Shown here: piece by piece, positions 35,377 through 45,760 of the stretch
Position numbering within the stretch: the first letter of the stretch is position 1
How the letters are laid out: every line of letters starts with the position of its first letter
Source: Zygnema cylindricum
Lineage: Eukaryota > Streptophyta > Zygnematophyceae > Zygnematales > Zygnemataceae
Assembly: GCA_037447655.1 (NCBI GenBank)
Contig: JBBHKE010003260.1
Location: 124,001-188,000 of the forward strand
Reading direction: 5' to 3'
Length of the DNA: 64,000 bases
Notes under the pieces: model-generated
Database searches by the model: none
Told to the model about the DNA's origin: nothing
What the model saw: the letters and a program-made list of their open reading frames with translations, nothing else
Program-made: the position numbers and the translations under genes

Positions 35377-35575
35377 CACCTTGAATCGTTATTAGCGTAT
35401 AGAAATTATTAGTGTAAAGAAAAAAATAGCGTCATTCATTCTAATTTAGTGCCAGGAGACGTGGCTGATTATGGTCCACGTCCTTAAATAGTGTAATATA
35501 TTATATTTAAGGTATCAATGTCAACATTTTGGGGTGCCGATATAGCGTACATAAGGCTACTAACGATTCACGGTG
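35377..35575. mobile_element. TA-type MITE, 0.2 kb subfamily
   Basis: The left end CACCTTGAATCGTTATTAGCG follows TA (35375-35376); the right end is CTAACGATTCACGGTG with TA after it (35576-35577). It shares 'ggtccacgtccttaaatag' in inverted form with the element at 37927-38124. Confidence 0.85.
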
Positions 35576-35642
35576 TACCAACGTTCAAAGTCGTATGCAA
35601 TTTCATTGTTTGGAAATTGGAACCTGTACAGAAAATACAGTA

Positions 35643-36150
35643 CATCGCGAATCGTAATTAGAGTTATGTACGCTAATTCTGTCACCCCAAATTTTGATCC
35701 TATCACTATAAATAGAGTACATTATTATAAATTACGATTTTCGTTATTTAAGGTACTTTTTGAACGAGCGTTAATAGCTCTAATACAGTGCCGTTTTAAA
35801 TAGAGTGGCGTACGGTCGGTGTCCGACAGTGCGGAATTGTACTTTATCAAGTAAAAAAGTACAAATAATGATTTAGGACAGGCCGTTTTCATGTAACTGC
35901 TTTTTAACAAACCGCGTAATTCAAACGTCATAATGACGTGAAACTGTACGTTTTGTCAGATTCTGTACTTTTACTTAATTTACAGTTGATATATTCAGCA
36001 CCCAAATTTACGCCCAAATTAGAGTTATTGATTAATTAGAGTAGAATTCCTTTTTGAAAAAGTTATATCACACAAATTAGAGCTCATAACTCTATTTTTT
36101 TTTTTTTTTTTATTTTTTTTTTTTCTCTACTCTAATTACGATTCGCGGTG
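35643..36150. mobile_element. TA-type MITE, 0.5 kb subfamily
   Basis: The left end CATCGCGAATCGTAATTAGAG and right end CTCTAATTACGATTCGCGGTG are flanked by TA (35641-35642, 36151-36152). It is collinear with 2086-2576. A T-rich stretch near the right end differs in length between the two. The assembly gap follows 16 bp downstream. Confidence 0.9.
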
Positions 36151-36166
36151 TACTGTACAGTAGGGT

Positions 36167-36176
36167 NNNNNNNNNN
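36167..36176. other. assembly gap (10 N)
   Basis: A run of exactly ten N lies just after a MITE and a CAGTA-type microsatellite, a likely place for an assembly break. The true distance is unknown. Confidence 0.98.
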
Positions 36177-36665
36177 TTTCCAATAAAAAGTGAAGATAAA
36201 ATACTTTGAAATAAATAATAGCTGTACTAAACAAGGTCTCAGAAGACTTTGTTTATATGGTTTGTAAAATCAATATATATATTTGTTTCAGAAGACTCTG
36301 GAACAAATCATGTCGATAATAAATAAAGTTTCATAAAATAGAAGTGAAAAATAACCTTTATGTATTTCATATTTGTTGGGCATGTTCACAATAAAGTTAA
36401 ACATGACAAACACTTCAAAACTGTTAGGCACTTTGTAATACCACAATAAGTCTACATTATGACAGTATTCGAATCTCTACTATGACATTTTTTTTTTTCA
36501 TAGGTTACCAAAACTAGCATGATTTTACACTTTTTTATCAAAAAAAAATCATCGACCAACCGGAAATTTGATAAACCTTTTGCAATCCTTTACATTTGCC
36601 GTCCCTTCTATGTACCTGAGTTTCATTATGAGTGATAAGGTTTGTGTTAGAATTGGCGCTATTCA
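36177..36665. other. AT-rich intergenic DNA
   Basis: Nothing recognisable is present except short homopolymers. Confidence 0.45.
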
Positions 36666-36667
36666 AC

Positions 36668-36748
36668 ATATCTAAGCTGAACCCTAAGGACGTATCTAAG
36701 CTGAACCCTAAGGACGTATCTAAGCTGAACCCTAAGGACATATCTAAG
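36668..36748. repeat. 24-bp tandem repeat, three copies
   Basis: The unit 'tctaagctgaaccctaaggacgta' occurs three times with almost no change and a fourth time in part. In one plus-strand frame it reads SKLNPKDV repeated. The surrounding 81-codon frame is not otherwise gene-like. A 12-bp repeat (CAATTGAGA words) lies 75 bp downstream. Confidence 0.9.
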
Positions 36749-36749
36749 C

Positions 36750-37924
36750 CGACTTTGACAAGCGGCGAGGACCAAACTCGGGAACTGTTGTTTTCCGTAC
36801 ACGCGCTTTACCAACTGAGACAATTGAGACAACTGAGACGTTTTCCGTACGTGTGGGCAAAGGCACATACATAATTAATATAGTGACCTGGTGGTTCACC
36901 CAGATCCACCAGCTTGGACGGAATGACACGGCTGAGTCATTATTGGACGAATCTCCACAATTTGTATTAAGAATCGCGAGGTTTCAGTTCTTGTACCGTA
37001 ACCAGACAGTGTTTGATCTTTGTTTAAATTTGTCTGATAAAGTACAATTAGGGTGAACTTCCAACAGGCGAAAAGTGGGGTTGTTTACTTGAAAAAGTGC
37101 ATTTTCGTACAGATCCAGCTCATTGTCGTACAGGGACGTACTACATATATATATATTTTTTTTTATAAAACATGATTACTGGAGATTCGTCAAGATTCTC
37201 CAAACTTTTGGGCGACAACGTCGACCGTCCGATTATGAGTTTTCGAAGCAAAAGGTCACTTCGTCCAGTGATTCGCTAGTGTCCTCAGGGAGGACATTAT
37301 CCAATCACCAGACGTGTAAAACGTTTACGCGTGGAAAGGACACAAACGAGCCGCGCGCCTTCGGACAGGCGGGAATCAAATCCAACGAAAACCACCAAAA
37401 AAAATCTTTGTTGAAGAATGTGCCGTGACGCCTCCTCCACGATCCGCTGACATCCGGAATTTGCGGCGCCACGACGAAACACGAACGACAAAACAACTAC
37501 AAAAAATACAAAACACGAACGTACAAACTGTACATTCACGTAATTTAATTTTGGGGCTGGATGTACGGATAAAGGTTCAGATATTGTGCTTTCGTCAGAA
37601 CAGGAACCTACGTGCATCCAATCGAAAGAAAGCACGTACGCGATAGATTCCATTGCTGACACGACCTGATGGAGAAGTGAACGAAGTATTGCTGCCGGTA
37701 AACGTTTTCGTACGATTACTGTCGGCGCCTGATGGAGAAGCGGCCTTATTGTTTTGGAAATAATTAAAAGTTTGATTTTGAAAAAATCCATTACAAGTGG
37801 ATCAAATTTCGAATGACCGAAGGTTTATAGCGTCAGCGGTAAGTAAAAAAAAAAGTTCTTGTGGAATTTTTTTTCAACATTTTTTGACGAAAAAAAAAGT
37901 ACAGGGTTGTTGGGTTTTGTCCAG
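36750..37924. other. intergenic DNA without recognised gene
   Basis: A minus-strand frame of 164 codons (37297-37791) and a plus-strand frame of 101 codons (37123-37428) overlap here. Neither resembles a known family, and both have ordinary intergenic composition. Repeated words 'cctgatggagaag' occur at about 37666 and 37728. Confidence 0.35.
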
Positions 37925-37926
37925 TA

Positions 37927-38124
37927 CACCGCCAATCGCTATTAGAGTATATAACGCTAATACGGTGCCCCTAAATTTTGACCCCAAAACCTGAAATATA
38001 ATTAATAACGCTATTTAAGGACGTGGACCATAATCTGCCACGTCTCAGGCACTAAATAAGAATCAATAACGCTAATTATTTTTTGACGCTATTTAATCCT
38101 TTACTCTAATAGCGATTGGCGGTG
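37927..38124. mobile_element. TA-type MITE, 0.2 kb subfamily (well preserved)
   Basis: The terminal repeats CACCGCCAATCGCTATTAG and CTAATAGCGATTGGCGGTG are perfect, with TA on both sides (37925-37926, 38125-38126). At 198 bp it is among the best preserved copies in the window. Confidence 0.92.
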
Positions 38125-38583
38125 TAGTACCTTGTACGGTTTTTTTTTGCAGGGGTCTCGATGCTTCAGTAACATTTCACGCAAAGTTGGAAAATATGCG
38201 AAGAAGAAAAATCTTCGAAGTCATGGCGGCCGGACAGGCGAGGTTTACACAAAGGCATGTCGTACAGCCACGGGTGCAAGGCTGTACATCTACGATGTCA
38301 CGCAATGACACGCGACATGCCAAACCGTTTCAAAAATTACGATGTGTGTTGCGACACTTCAAAAAATTTCGCAAAAATACGGTGCGGCAAAGACAAATTG
38401 TATACGGTGACAACCGTCACGGGATTGTTGACGTATACAGTCGTCACAAACTTAAGTAACAATCTCGAGAGAATACATAGAGACACTTGAAATCTGGGTC
38501 CGCCGGGACCTCGCTAAAATCCAAAGTAAGTACGCTAAGTTCCAACTACATGGGGTGGTACCCTAAGTAAAAAAAAAAAAATC

Positions 38584-38765
38584 GTGAACTTCTGAAGCGA
38601 ATGCTTCGTGAATGAATCCAACGGTCACTGCTAACTCCCAGACCTTTGGAGCATATTGGCAAGATTCTCTGTAATGTTGTTCGCCAATAAAAACAAAAAA
38701 AAATGTACGAAAAAGTACGGAGAGGTCCGGATTTCTGTAACAACCTCACTTTTCGTCCGATGAAA
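38584..38765. repeat. dispersed ~185-bp repeat, copy A
   Basis: From 'gaagcgaatgcttcgtgaa' to 'caacctcacttttcgtccgatg' this aligns along its length with 40922-41103. Shared features include 'tttggag.atattggcaagattctct' and 'aggtccggatttctgtaa'. There is no reading frame. It may be the end of a larger mobile element. Confidence 0.85.
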
Positions 38766-39526
38766 CTTCACCCTAACGACTCAAAATCAGAAAATATAAA
38801 CGACTCTATACGATCTTAAATATGAACCATAGTTCAAAAGTAGGCGTTTTTATGGTAGGCCTTTGGTAGGCACACAAAACTTGGCACAAAACTCGTGCAG
38901 AGTAGGCATACTGTATGTGTGTGGGTTTGTGCACACTTTTGTACGAACGTACGAATCTGACGTTTGATCATAGTAAGCGCACGCCGCCGAAGGAAATTTC
39001 AGCGAACTGACACAGCGTAGGATGAGTTGTGTTATGGGCTTTTCATGTGATCTTCTTAGATCGCTACTTTGATTTGCAACCGTCCGATCGTCCGAATCTG
39101 ATGGTTTTAATAAAAAATACCTTTAAACTCACATTTTTTTTTGTCCGAATATTTTTCAAAATTTAGACATGACGTTTAATTCTCTATCGATCGATGTGCA
39201 ACTCAACCCTGTTACTATTATTTTCATATTGCGACCAATACAATATGGGTCTTAAGGCCATATTGTATGTTTTACATACAATAGGCATATTGTATGGGCC
39301 TACTTTCACCTACTTTTGAATCATGATATGAACGCTTTTAATTAGTTTGGACTTTATTAATGACTAAGAGCGTGTCCCCATGTGTTCAAGTAAGGGTTTT
39401 TTTTCCGTCGTTTACACAGAAAATGGGACTTCCTACTTGAAAATATTACGCCGTACGAAAAATGGGCAAAAACTCAAATACATTTTGCGTCATCTTGGAA
39501 CTTGAAAGGTACGGCGATTTGGCAAT
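38766..39526. other. intergenic DNA without recognised gene
   Basis: AT-rich sequence with an inverted 'catattgtatg' motif near 39240-39300 and an isolated 'gtgtccccatgtgttcaagta' near 39370 that resembles the ends of the fold-back element at 45761-47651. Confidence 0.4.
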
Positions 39527-39534
39527 ATTATTAT

Positions 39535-40341
39535 TAGTGTTGTGTATCGGTAAAAAACTTATCGCGATAACACCGATACCGATAGTTATCGTTATCGAAC
39601 GGTCAGCGGTCCCGATATATTTGTACTTTCTAATGCTTTCTGTCCGGTAAACTGAACGGAAATTTACGTGAAATGTACGGCTTTTTACGGGAAATGTACG
39701 GAATTTGACGAAAAAATACGTTGCACTTTGTAGTACTTTTTGGGCGGTTAACTGTACATAAATTTGACGGGAATGTACGGAATTGTACCGATAAACTGAT
39801 TATCATGAAACGGTAAAAAGACGGCGTACACAAAGTACAACGGATGCAGAATAACATTATGCGCGCGGCTAGAATCGAACGGACGACATTCAATGATAAA
39901 ATAAGAGCGGACGGTCAGCGTGAGCGCCGACATCTCAGAATGGCTTTTTTGGCGGCTTTGGCCAAAAAAGTCGACGGATTGACACGTGGCAGGTTCGTAG
40001 TGGATCTCAAAAAAGAATGGGACAAAGCCACGGCGTCGGATGTGGAAGGTACATCGCTTTAACTGGAGCCGTACTAAAGCCGTACATATATTATGCCGGC
40101 TACTGTCGGGGGAATAAGACGTACATATGAGTGTACATGCCGTACATTTATCTGTACGGTTCGTACAGTTATCGCCGATAGTTATCGTTATCGGCATTAT
40201 CGCCAATAAGTAGCCGATATTATCGGCTACTTATCGGCGATAGTACCGATAGCGATATATTGTACCAATATATCGATTATCGGGTCCCCGAAAAATGGCC
40301 CATATCGGTTATCGGAAAATCCTTACCGATACACAACACTA
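39535..40341. mobile_element. hAT-like non-autonomous element with 8-bp target duplication
   Basis: The ends are TAGTGTTGTGTATCGG and CCGATACACAACACTA, perfect inverted repeats, and the flanks are ATTATTAT on both sides (39527-39534, 40342-40349). An 8-bp duplication and short terminal repeats fit the hAT superfamily. The sub-terminal parts are rich in 'cgataac/gttatcg' words in both orientations. The interior (39630-40080) has short frames but nothing like a transposase. Confidence 0.92.
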
Positions 40342-40349
40342 ATTATTAT

Positions 40350-40879
40350 CATATTATGTATGACGTGGAAATAAGGGTGGCGTTCTATCAGGATTTTCTG
40401 TAATTGTACGGCTAACATTACAGGATGCCACATTTTGAAGTTTGGACGATGTTCTTTCGCGCAGGGTCTGTAATCCACGTGCTCAAAATTGAATGGTACC
40501 ACGTAGGATAAGATCGTATATTGAATATCGTAAAATATTTCTTACGCCGACCAACTTCAATTCGAAATCTTCAGTTGCATACCATGTCCGTGCGGACCAG
40601 GGCATCGTACCACACAAATCTTTGCAAACGCTTGTCAGATGCCAGCTCATTTTTTTAGAATTTCTGCTTTTTCACGTGACGAATGAGCGCTTCCACAAAT
40701 AGTGTGACGAATGGCCGGTAACAAAAATAGCGCGACGAAGTTCGTTACGAGATTACTTTTGTGATTTCGATTGGATTTTTGAATGTTTATATCATGTGCG
40801 AAATTTTTCGATTTCCATTGGTTTCCGTCCTGACACGTATGATTATTATCCAGCGTGTCGCGGCTCAATTTTTTCTGTA
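40350..40879. other. intergenic DNA without recognised gene
   Basis: No reading frame or repeat is recognised. Confidence 0.4.
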
Positions 40880-40920
40880 AATGGTGATGTACCTCGAGGA
40901 GGTACATCACCATTTACAGA
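40879..40920. repeat. perfect palindrome
   Basis: The sequence reads the same on both strands outward from CTCGAG or GAGGAG at the centre: 'gtaaatggtgatgtacct' on the left and 'aggtacatcaccatttac' on the right. A related palindrome, AAAATCACCTCGAGGAGGTG followed by ATTTT, lies at about 46822-46847. Confidence 0.88.
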
Positions 40921-40921
40921 A

Positions 40922-41103
40922 ACTTTCGAAGCGAATGCTTCACGAAAAAACATCCAACGGTCATTGTTACCTCCCACACCTTTGGAGAATATTGGCAAGA
41001 TTCTCTATAATGTTGTTCGCTAATAAAAACAAAATAAGAGGTACGACGTCGTACGGATAGGTCCGGATTTCTGTAAACAACCTCACTTTTCGTCTGATGG
41101 AAC
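40922..41103. repeat. dispersed ~185-bp repeat, copy B
   Basis: This is the second copy of the repeat at 38584-38765, in the same orientation. It directly abuts the palindrome at 40879-40920, which suggests that the palindrome is the junction of two element ends. Confidence 0.85.
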
Positions 41104-41700
41104 GCCATCCTTTATTGAGATTATTCTTTTGTGTTATTAAAAGTAATAATTACTACCGCTATTTTATGGTCAGAGCCCCCTCTTTTGAGTAATTTCGACA
41201 CCACTGTTACCCGCTACATCCCGTTACGCTCTGAACTGCAGCATAGAAAGCTATAACTGCGTTGTTCTCACTTCTTCGTTTTTGGCGTTTGAACGGTCGT
41301 ATCGTACGGTCAGGTTAAGTGCCCTTCTTTCCCGTTATTTTTCGGTCTTTCACTTCTTTCGGGCACCGTACGATATGGGCACAATTCTTTAATTCCGTAC
41401 TAGGGTCATATCATTCTCGAAATACAGACGAAATACGAGGCTGAAATAATTGGAAAGAATGTCGGTGGAAAGATTTAGGTTTGCGATCCGATATAGGTGC
41501 GTAGATGTAAGTGGCGTACGACATATGGTCGTAGAATTTGGTACCTCACCAACTTTCCGATTTTATGCCACGTGGCTACACCTCCGATGCCAAGACTGTA
41601 AATATACTGATCGGACGGCCAAAAAGTGCTCCTTCATTTTTGGAGTCGGTCAGCTGGTCAGTCCGACAATTTTAAATTTTGAACTCCAAGCCCAGACTAG
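41104..41700. other. intergenic DNA without recognised gene
   Basis: One plus-strand frame (41450-41707, 85 codons) shows no family resemblance. Confidence 0.4.
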
Positions 41701-41725
41701 AAGGTAGCTGTAGCGGCATGATAGT

Positions 41726-41878
41726 CACGTCACAGCTGTAGCAGCGCCAGTGTATTAGGGAGCTGTCGTTGAGCCACTGTTCTCTAGCCAGCTCTCACGT
41801 CAGAGCTGTAGCACTGCCAGAATATACCAATGCGCCTATATACATTATAGAATCCACATGTCACGTCACGACTGTAGC
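41726..41878. promoter_or_regulatory. three CACGTCA..CTGTAGC blocks upstream of the acidic protein gene
   Basis: The words 'cacgtcacagctgtagc', 'cacgtcagagctgtagc' and 'cacgtcacgactgtagc' begin at 41726, 41796 and 41862. The pattern looks like a 66-70 bp tandem repeat carrying an ACGT-core motif. It lies about 650-800 bp upstream of the start codon at 42525, so a role as distal promoter or enhancer is possible but unproven. Confidence 0.4.
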
Positions 41879-42188
41879 TTCTGCAGAAGTGCTAGGGACG
41901 CTGGATGGCTGTAGCGGGTCTGACAACCGCAGCAGGGCACCTGCCGCTGCAAGACAAAATTTTACCGTCAGATGTCAGTAGAAAAAGTACTCTGCCAGTT
42001 TTTCTGCATTCGTGTGGGGAGAAAAATAAATTTGATTGCTACTGATTCTAGACTTAGCACGTGGAAGACACAAGGGTGCAGGCGACGGGTGAGGAACGGT
42101 CACTTCTGGCAAAAAAATAGAATCAGTACACAAAAATCAAATGAAGCCGCAAAAATTATGACCAGTCCTAAATAAGAGTACCGATATC

Positions 42189-42200
42189 GATATTATATAG
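42189..42200 (+). promoter_or_regulatory. candidate TATA box of the acidic protein gene
   Basis: The sequence 'gatattatatagctg' lies about 330 bp before the ATG at 42525. If used, it would give a 5' leader of about 300 bases. It is suggestive only. Confidence 0.3.
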
Positions 42201-42524
42201 CTGTAATTTATTTGCAGCAGCGGATGAAAACAGCCACCATTGTCAGAGAAACCACAACGAGTACATTGCTCCTGAGGTGAAGAAGGAAAAACTTCGGCGC
42301 AGTCTCGACAAACAGTACCAATTTCGATGTTTTGCAGTTGTAAGTTTTATTATCCGTCTCCTGGCTGTTTTAAAGATACAAACCAAATTTTAATGGCAGA
42401 GAGACGATTTATCAGCGCTTTTAATTGCAAATTTGCAGCTCTCATAATATAGAATTGCAAGCTAGAGAGAGAATTTGCTGGTCAGGAGACGAAATACGAA
42501 AAACAAGCAAAAGAGGTCGAAATC

Positions 42525-42884
42525 ATGGGTAGAGGAGGAGGAGCCTGCGTAAGTTCTTTCAAAAAGGCTCCAACAACTGATGAAAAGCAAGACGTTGACG
42601 TTGCAGACGTTAAGATTGCTCCTACGGATGTTGTTGGTGATGACACTAAAGTTACAGAAGTATTAGAAACGAAGCCCAATGAGGTAACTAAGGAAGTTGA
42701 GGTTACGGAAAAAGTGGAGGAAACAAAAACGGACGAGGTTAAGGAAACTGTCCCGGAAACAAAAACAGTGGAGACCACTGAACCAGTCAAGACTGCAAAA
42801 GAAGTCGAGGCTCCCAAGGCAGTAGAGGTTGAGGAAAAAGTCGCGGAAACGAAGCCAGTCGAGGAAACAAAAGCTGTCGCTTAA
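42525..42884 (+). CDS. small acidic Glu/Lys/Val/Thr repeat protein, possibly lipid-anchored
   Basis: The frame has 119 codons in a single exon. The start ATG has a good context (purine at -3, G at +4). The N-terminus MGRGGGACVSS has Gly at position 2 and Cys at position 8, which could allow N-myristoylation and palmitoylation, and so anchoring to a membrane. After about residue 25 it consists of short imperfect units such as VEETK, EVTEKVEE and VAETKPVEET, highly charged and probably disordered or helical. The tail resembles the VEE/EEK-rich C-termini of plant plasma-membrane cation-binding (PCaP/DREPP) proteins in composition only; their conserved N-terminal domain is absent. Codon use looks coding: third positions vary while the repeat pattern is kept. 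Function is unknown. Confidence 0.7.
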   Translation: MGRGGGACVSSFKKAPTTDEKQDVDVADVKIAPTDVVGDDTKVTEVLETKPNEVTKEVEVTEKVEETKTDEVKETVPETKTVETTEPVKTAKEVEAPKAVEVEEKVAETKPVEETKAVA

Positions 42885-43755
42885 TGCTGTTTGCCCGACA
42901 TTTTGCCAGGTATCTTTCCTTCACCTTTCAGCCTTTTAGAAAGAGTGTATATACTTTTACAATTTACCAATATTTTATTTTTACTTTTTATTTTTTGTAT
43001 TTTTTGTGATTTAGTCTGTGCTGATGCCGAGTTATGACACTGCTTTACAGTTCGAGAGATTGTTTGTAATGTTTTGAATGGCTCCAAAGATGTTCCTTGC
43101 AGTGCCCGAGAGCTTCATGAATATTTATATACAAAAAGTGAAGCGATGTAAGAAAGGATGAGGGGCGTGAAAAAGTTGTTATCAGACTGGCTGCTCGCTG
43201 CTTTGCCATTTCGCGCTGCTTTTGTTTGTAATGTGATTGTGTTTCACTTGAGACCATGTACATGTGATTGTTGTTGTACATTGTTATCGAAATGCAATTT
43301 TGTTCGAAATTTTATTATTGAAATGTGATTAGTGAACTGTGATTTTTTCCTAAATGTTGCAGGTTCTGTGACGAACGACATTAAAGCAATAATCAAGTTC
43401 ACCTGTTTGGAGCAGAATGGCTGTGGCTGGAGGCCACAGCTATAGCAAGAGTAGCAGAGTGCTTTAGTAGAGAGAATAAAAATAGAAGATTGAGAATGAA
43501 TCGCCGCGATGAAGAGCAGAATGAAACAGAGGGCAAGTAGAGATAATGTTAGGATATTGTAATGTTATATTGACTAAAGACCAGGGAGAGTAAGGCAGCG
43601 CGATTAAAGTGTAGGTTGACAATTTATTTGAATGTACATTCAAATTGAATTAGAGATTCATTAAGTCCAGGATTTTAGCATCCTTACAGATTTATTTCGC
43701 TATTTTCAGATTGTGCTATTCGCATGACTCTTAGCTAGATTAACAGCAATAAATA
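42885..43755 (+). other. 3' region of the acidic protein gene
   Basis: T-rich and AT-rich non-coding DNA with several AATAAA-like words (for example near 43489 and 43749). No second gene is seen. Confidence 0.45.
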
Positions 43756-43814
43756 TATTTATGATTGTGCCTTCAACTAAATCTTTCCTTCATCTTTTAT
43801 CGCCTTCATTCTTT

Positions 43815-43970
43815 CTTTCTCTACCTCTCTCTCTCTCTCTCTCTCTCTACCCTCTCCTCTCCCCTCACCTCTCCACCCCTCTCTCTCTCCCCTACCCACC
43901 TCCCAACTCTCTTACTTTTTCTCCCTCTCGCCCCCTCTGCCTCTCTCCCTCACACACACACTTCGCTCAG
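43815..43970. repeat. CT-rich microsatellite
   Basis: A (CT)n core at about 43824-43848 grades into mixed C/T sequence and a (CA)n stretch near 43950. Frames across it are Ser/Leu repeats and not genes. Confidence 0.92.
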
Positions 43971-43974
43971 GCTC

Positions 43975-44548
43975 CTCTTGTGCTCGGATTCTTCCCTGTG
44001 CCAATGTTCATAATCAACACTAATTCCGGTTCTTTTGAACACTGCCTCGCATGCCAAGGAGTAACCACACTGGCCACACATGTTGTACTTGTATGGGATT
44101 TGGACTGGTTCTATCAAGCCAATATGAGGGTGATGATTGAAGATTGGAATTTGTATTATAATTACAAATTAAAAACAGTTTTAGTGAACGAAAGGATTGC
44201 AAAATGTTTCAGTTCAATTCTTAAGTGCTCTTAAAATTAGTGTACCAGGTTAATAACACTATTTTTGGCACTAAATTCTAACCTTTGAATCTAAAACAGT
44301 GACAATCACACTAATACTTTTTTTCTTGAAGAAAATTAAGTGGTTTCGAAACAGCCGTGTCATTTGAAACTGTATTAGAGTTAATAACAGAGTCACGGAC
44401 TTTTCCATTACTCTATTTCTAATTAGAATTGAATGTTGAGCTATTTTTGTCGCTACACTTTCAGTCAGTTCAGATCAGAAAAGCATATCTTGTACTCTCA
44501 GATTTTTGAAGTGTGAAAGGAGCGTCAATTTTTCAACATACAAATTTG
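43975..44548. other. intergenic DNA with decayed TA-MITE traces
   Basis: Words such as 'taataacactattttt' and 'tgtattagagttaataac' near 44240-44420 resemble the ends of the TA-MITE family but no intact pair of termini is present. Confidence 0.45.
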
Positions 44549-45020
44549 TAGTGTTGTGTAACGGTAGCCGTATGGCGATATCTGATATGTCCCTTTTTAT
44601 TGGCCAACCGATAATCGATATATTGGCACAATATATCGGTACTGGTGTTATCGCAATAAAAAACCGAGAACATTGGTTATTCATCGCGATAACACCAGTT
44701 CGCTAACTATCGGCGATAATTTTACGGTTAACACCGTACATCTGTACGATTTACTCCGTTATACTGAATTGCCGTTCTTCCGTTGTACAGAGTACGCAAC
44801 AGATTGTCATACGTGGCATGCCACGCTATATACAATGAAAAATATAATACAGTATATTATAAAGGATTATTATATAGCGTACTATATTATTTTTTCACTT
44901 ATCACCGATAAAGAATTTGTTGGTATAGGAGCGATATATTGGTACCCCTCACTGTTCGATAACCGATAACTATCGGTATCGGTTTTATCGCGATAAGTTT
45001 TTAACCGATACATAACACTA
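44549..45020. mobile_element. hAT-like non-autonomous element with 8-bp target duplication
   Basis: It begins TAGTGTTGTGTAACGG and ends CCGATACATAACACTA. The flanks are CAAATTTG on both sides (44541-44548, 45021-45028). The left sub-terminal region is inverted compared with the other members, since words that lie near their right end appear here at the left. No coding sequence is present. Confidence 0.92.
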
Positions 45021-45028
45021 CAAATTTG

Positions 45029-45755
45029 CATGCTATCATATCAATCAGCTCTAGAAACTCTTTGAAAACAAACAAAGAAATTCTCTCTCTTGATTTTCAT
45101 TTATGTATATGTCATTACTGAATTGACGGAGTATGTAGACAGCCTAATCTACACAGGATTTTGATAGTAGAGTACAGAAAAAGGTTTGGATTGATGACCA
45201 AACGGTGTTTTATAATCAGTGATGTGAAAAACTTGTAAAACTTTGTTAATCAGGAAAACTTATCTATTAGGATTTCTCATTTTTTGTGAATTGGTGTCTA
45301 TGGTACACCTAGCATCGCCATTAGAGTTAGCAAATAGAGTTGACAAATTATTAGCTTTACCGCGGATATACTATTAACTGCACTCAAATATGTTTTTCCA
45401 CGCCAATCATTATGGGCCACTTAACTAAAAAATGTTACTAACACCAATTTATGATTTTGGATAAAAAACACACGGATGTAAATTAAGTTTACTAACTCTA
45501 AACAATGTAATGAATCGAGAACTTAGAAAATATAAGAGAGCACCTCACTCCACAGTCCCTAGACATAGACAAGCAACTTTTTTTGCAATTTTGTATTTTT
45601 CATCGAAAAATGATGTTCGATATGACTCGTCCGATTGGTTTTCCTAAGGAATGTGTATCCCCAAAATAAAAAGGACATATTAACCAAAACTTGTTTATAT
45701 TTTGTTTTATTATGTTTATAATACCATCCAAAAAAATTCAGGTACTTGTTAAACC
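45029..45755. other. intergenic DNA with a decayed MITE end
   Basis: 'tacacctagcatcgccattagag' at about 45303 looks like a lone, mutated TA-MITE terminus. Otherwise no feature is recognised. Confidence 0.45.
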
Positions 45756-45760
45756 GATGA

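Noticed and set aside
37297-37791. 164-codon minus-strand frame
   Set aside because: No recognisable domain, ordinary intergenic composition, and an overlapping open frame on the other strand.
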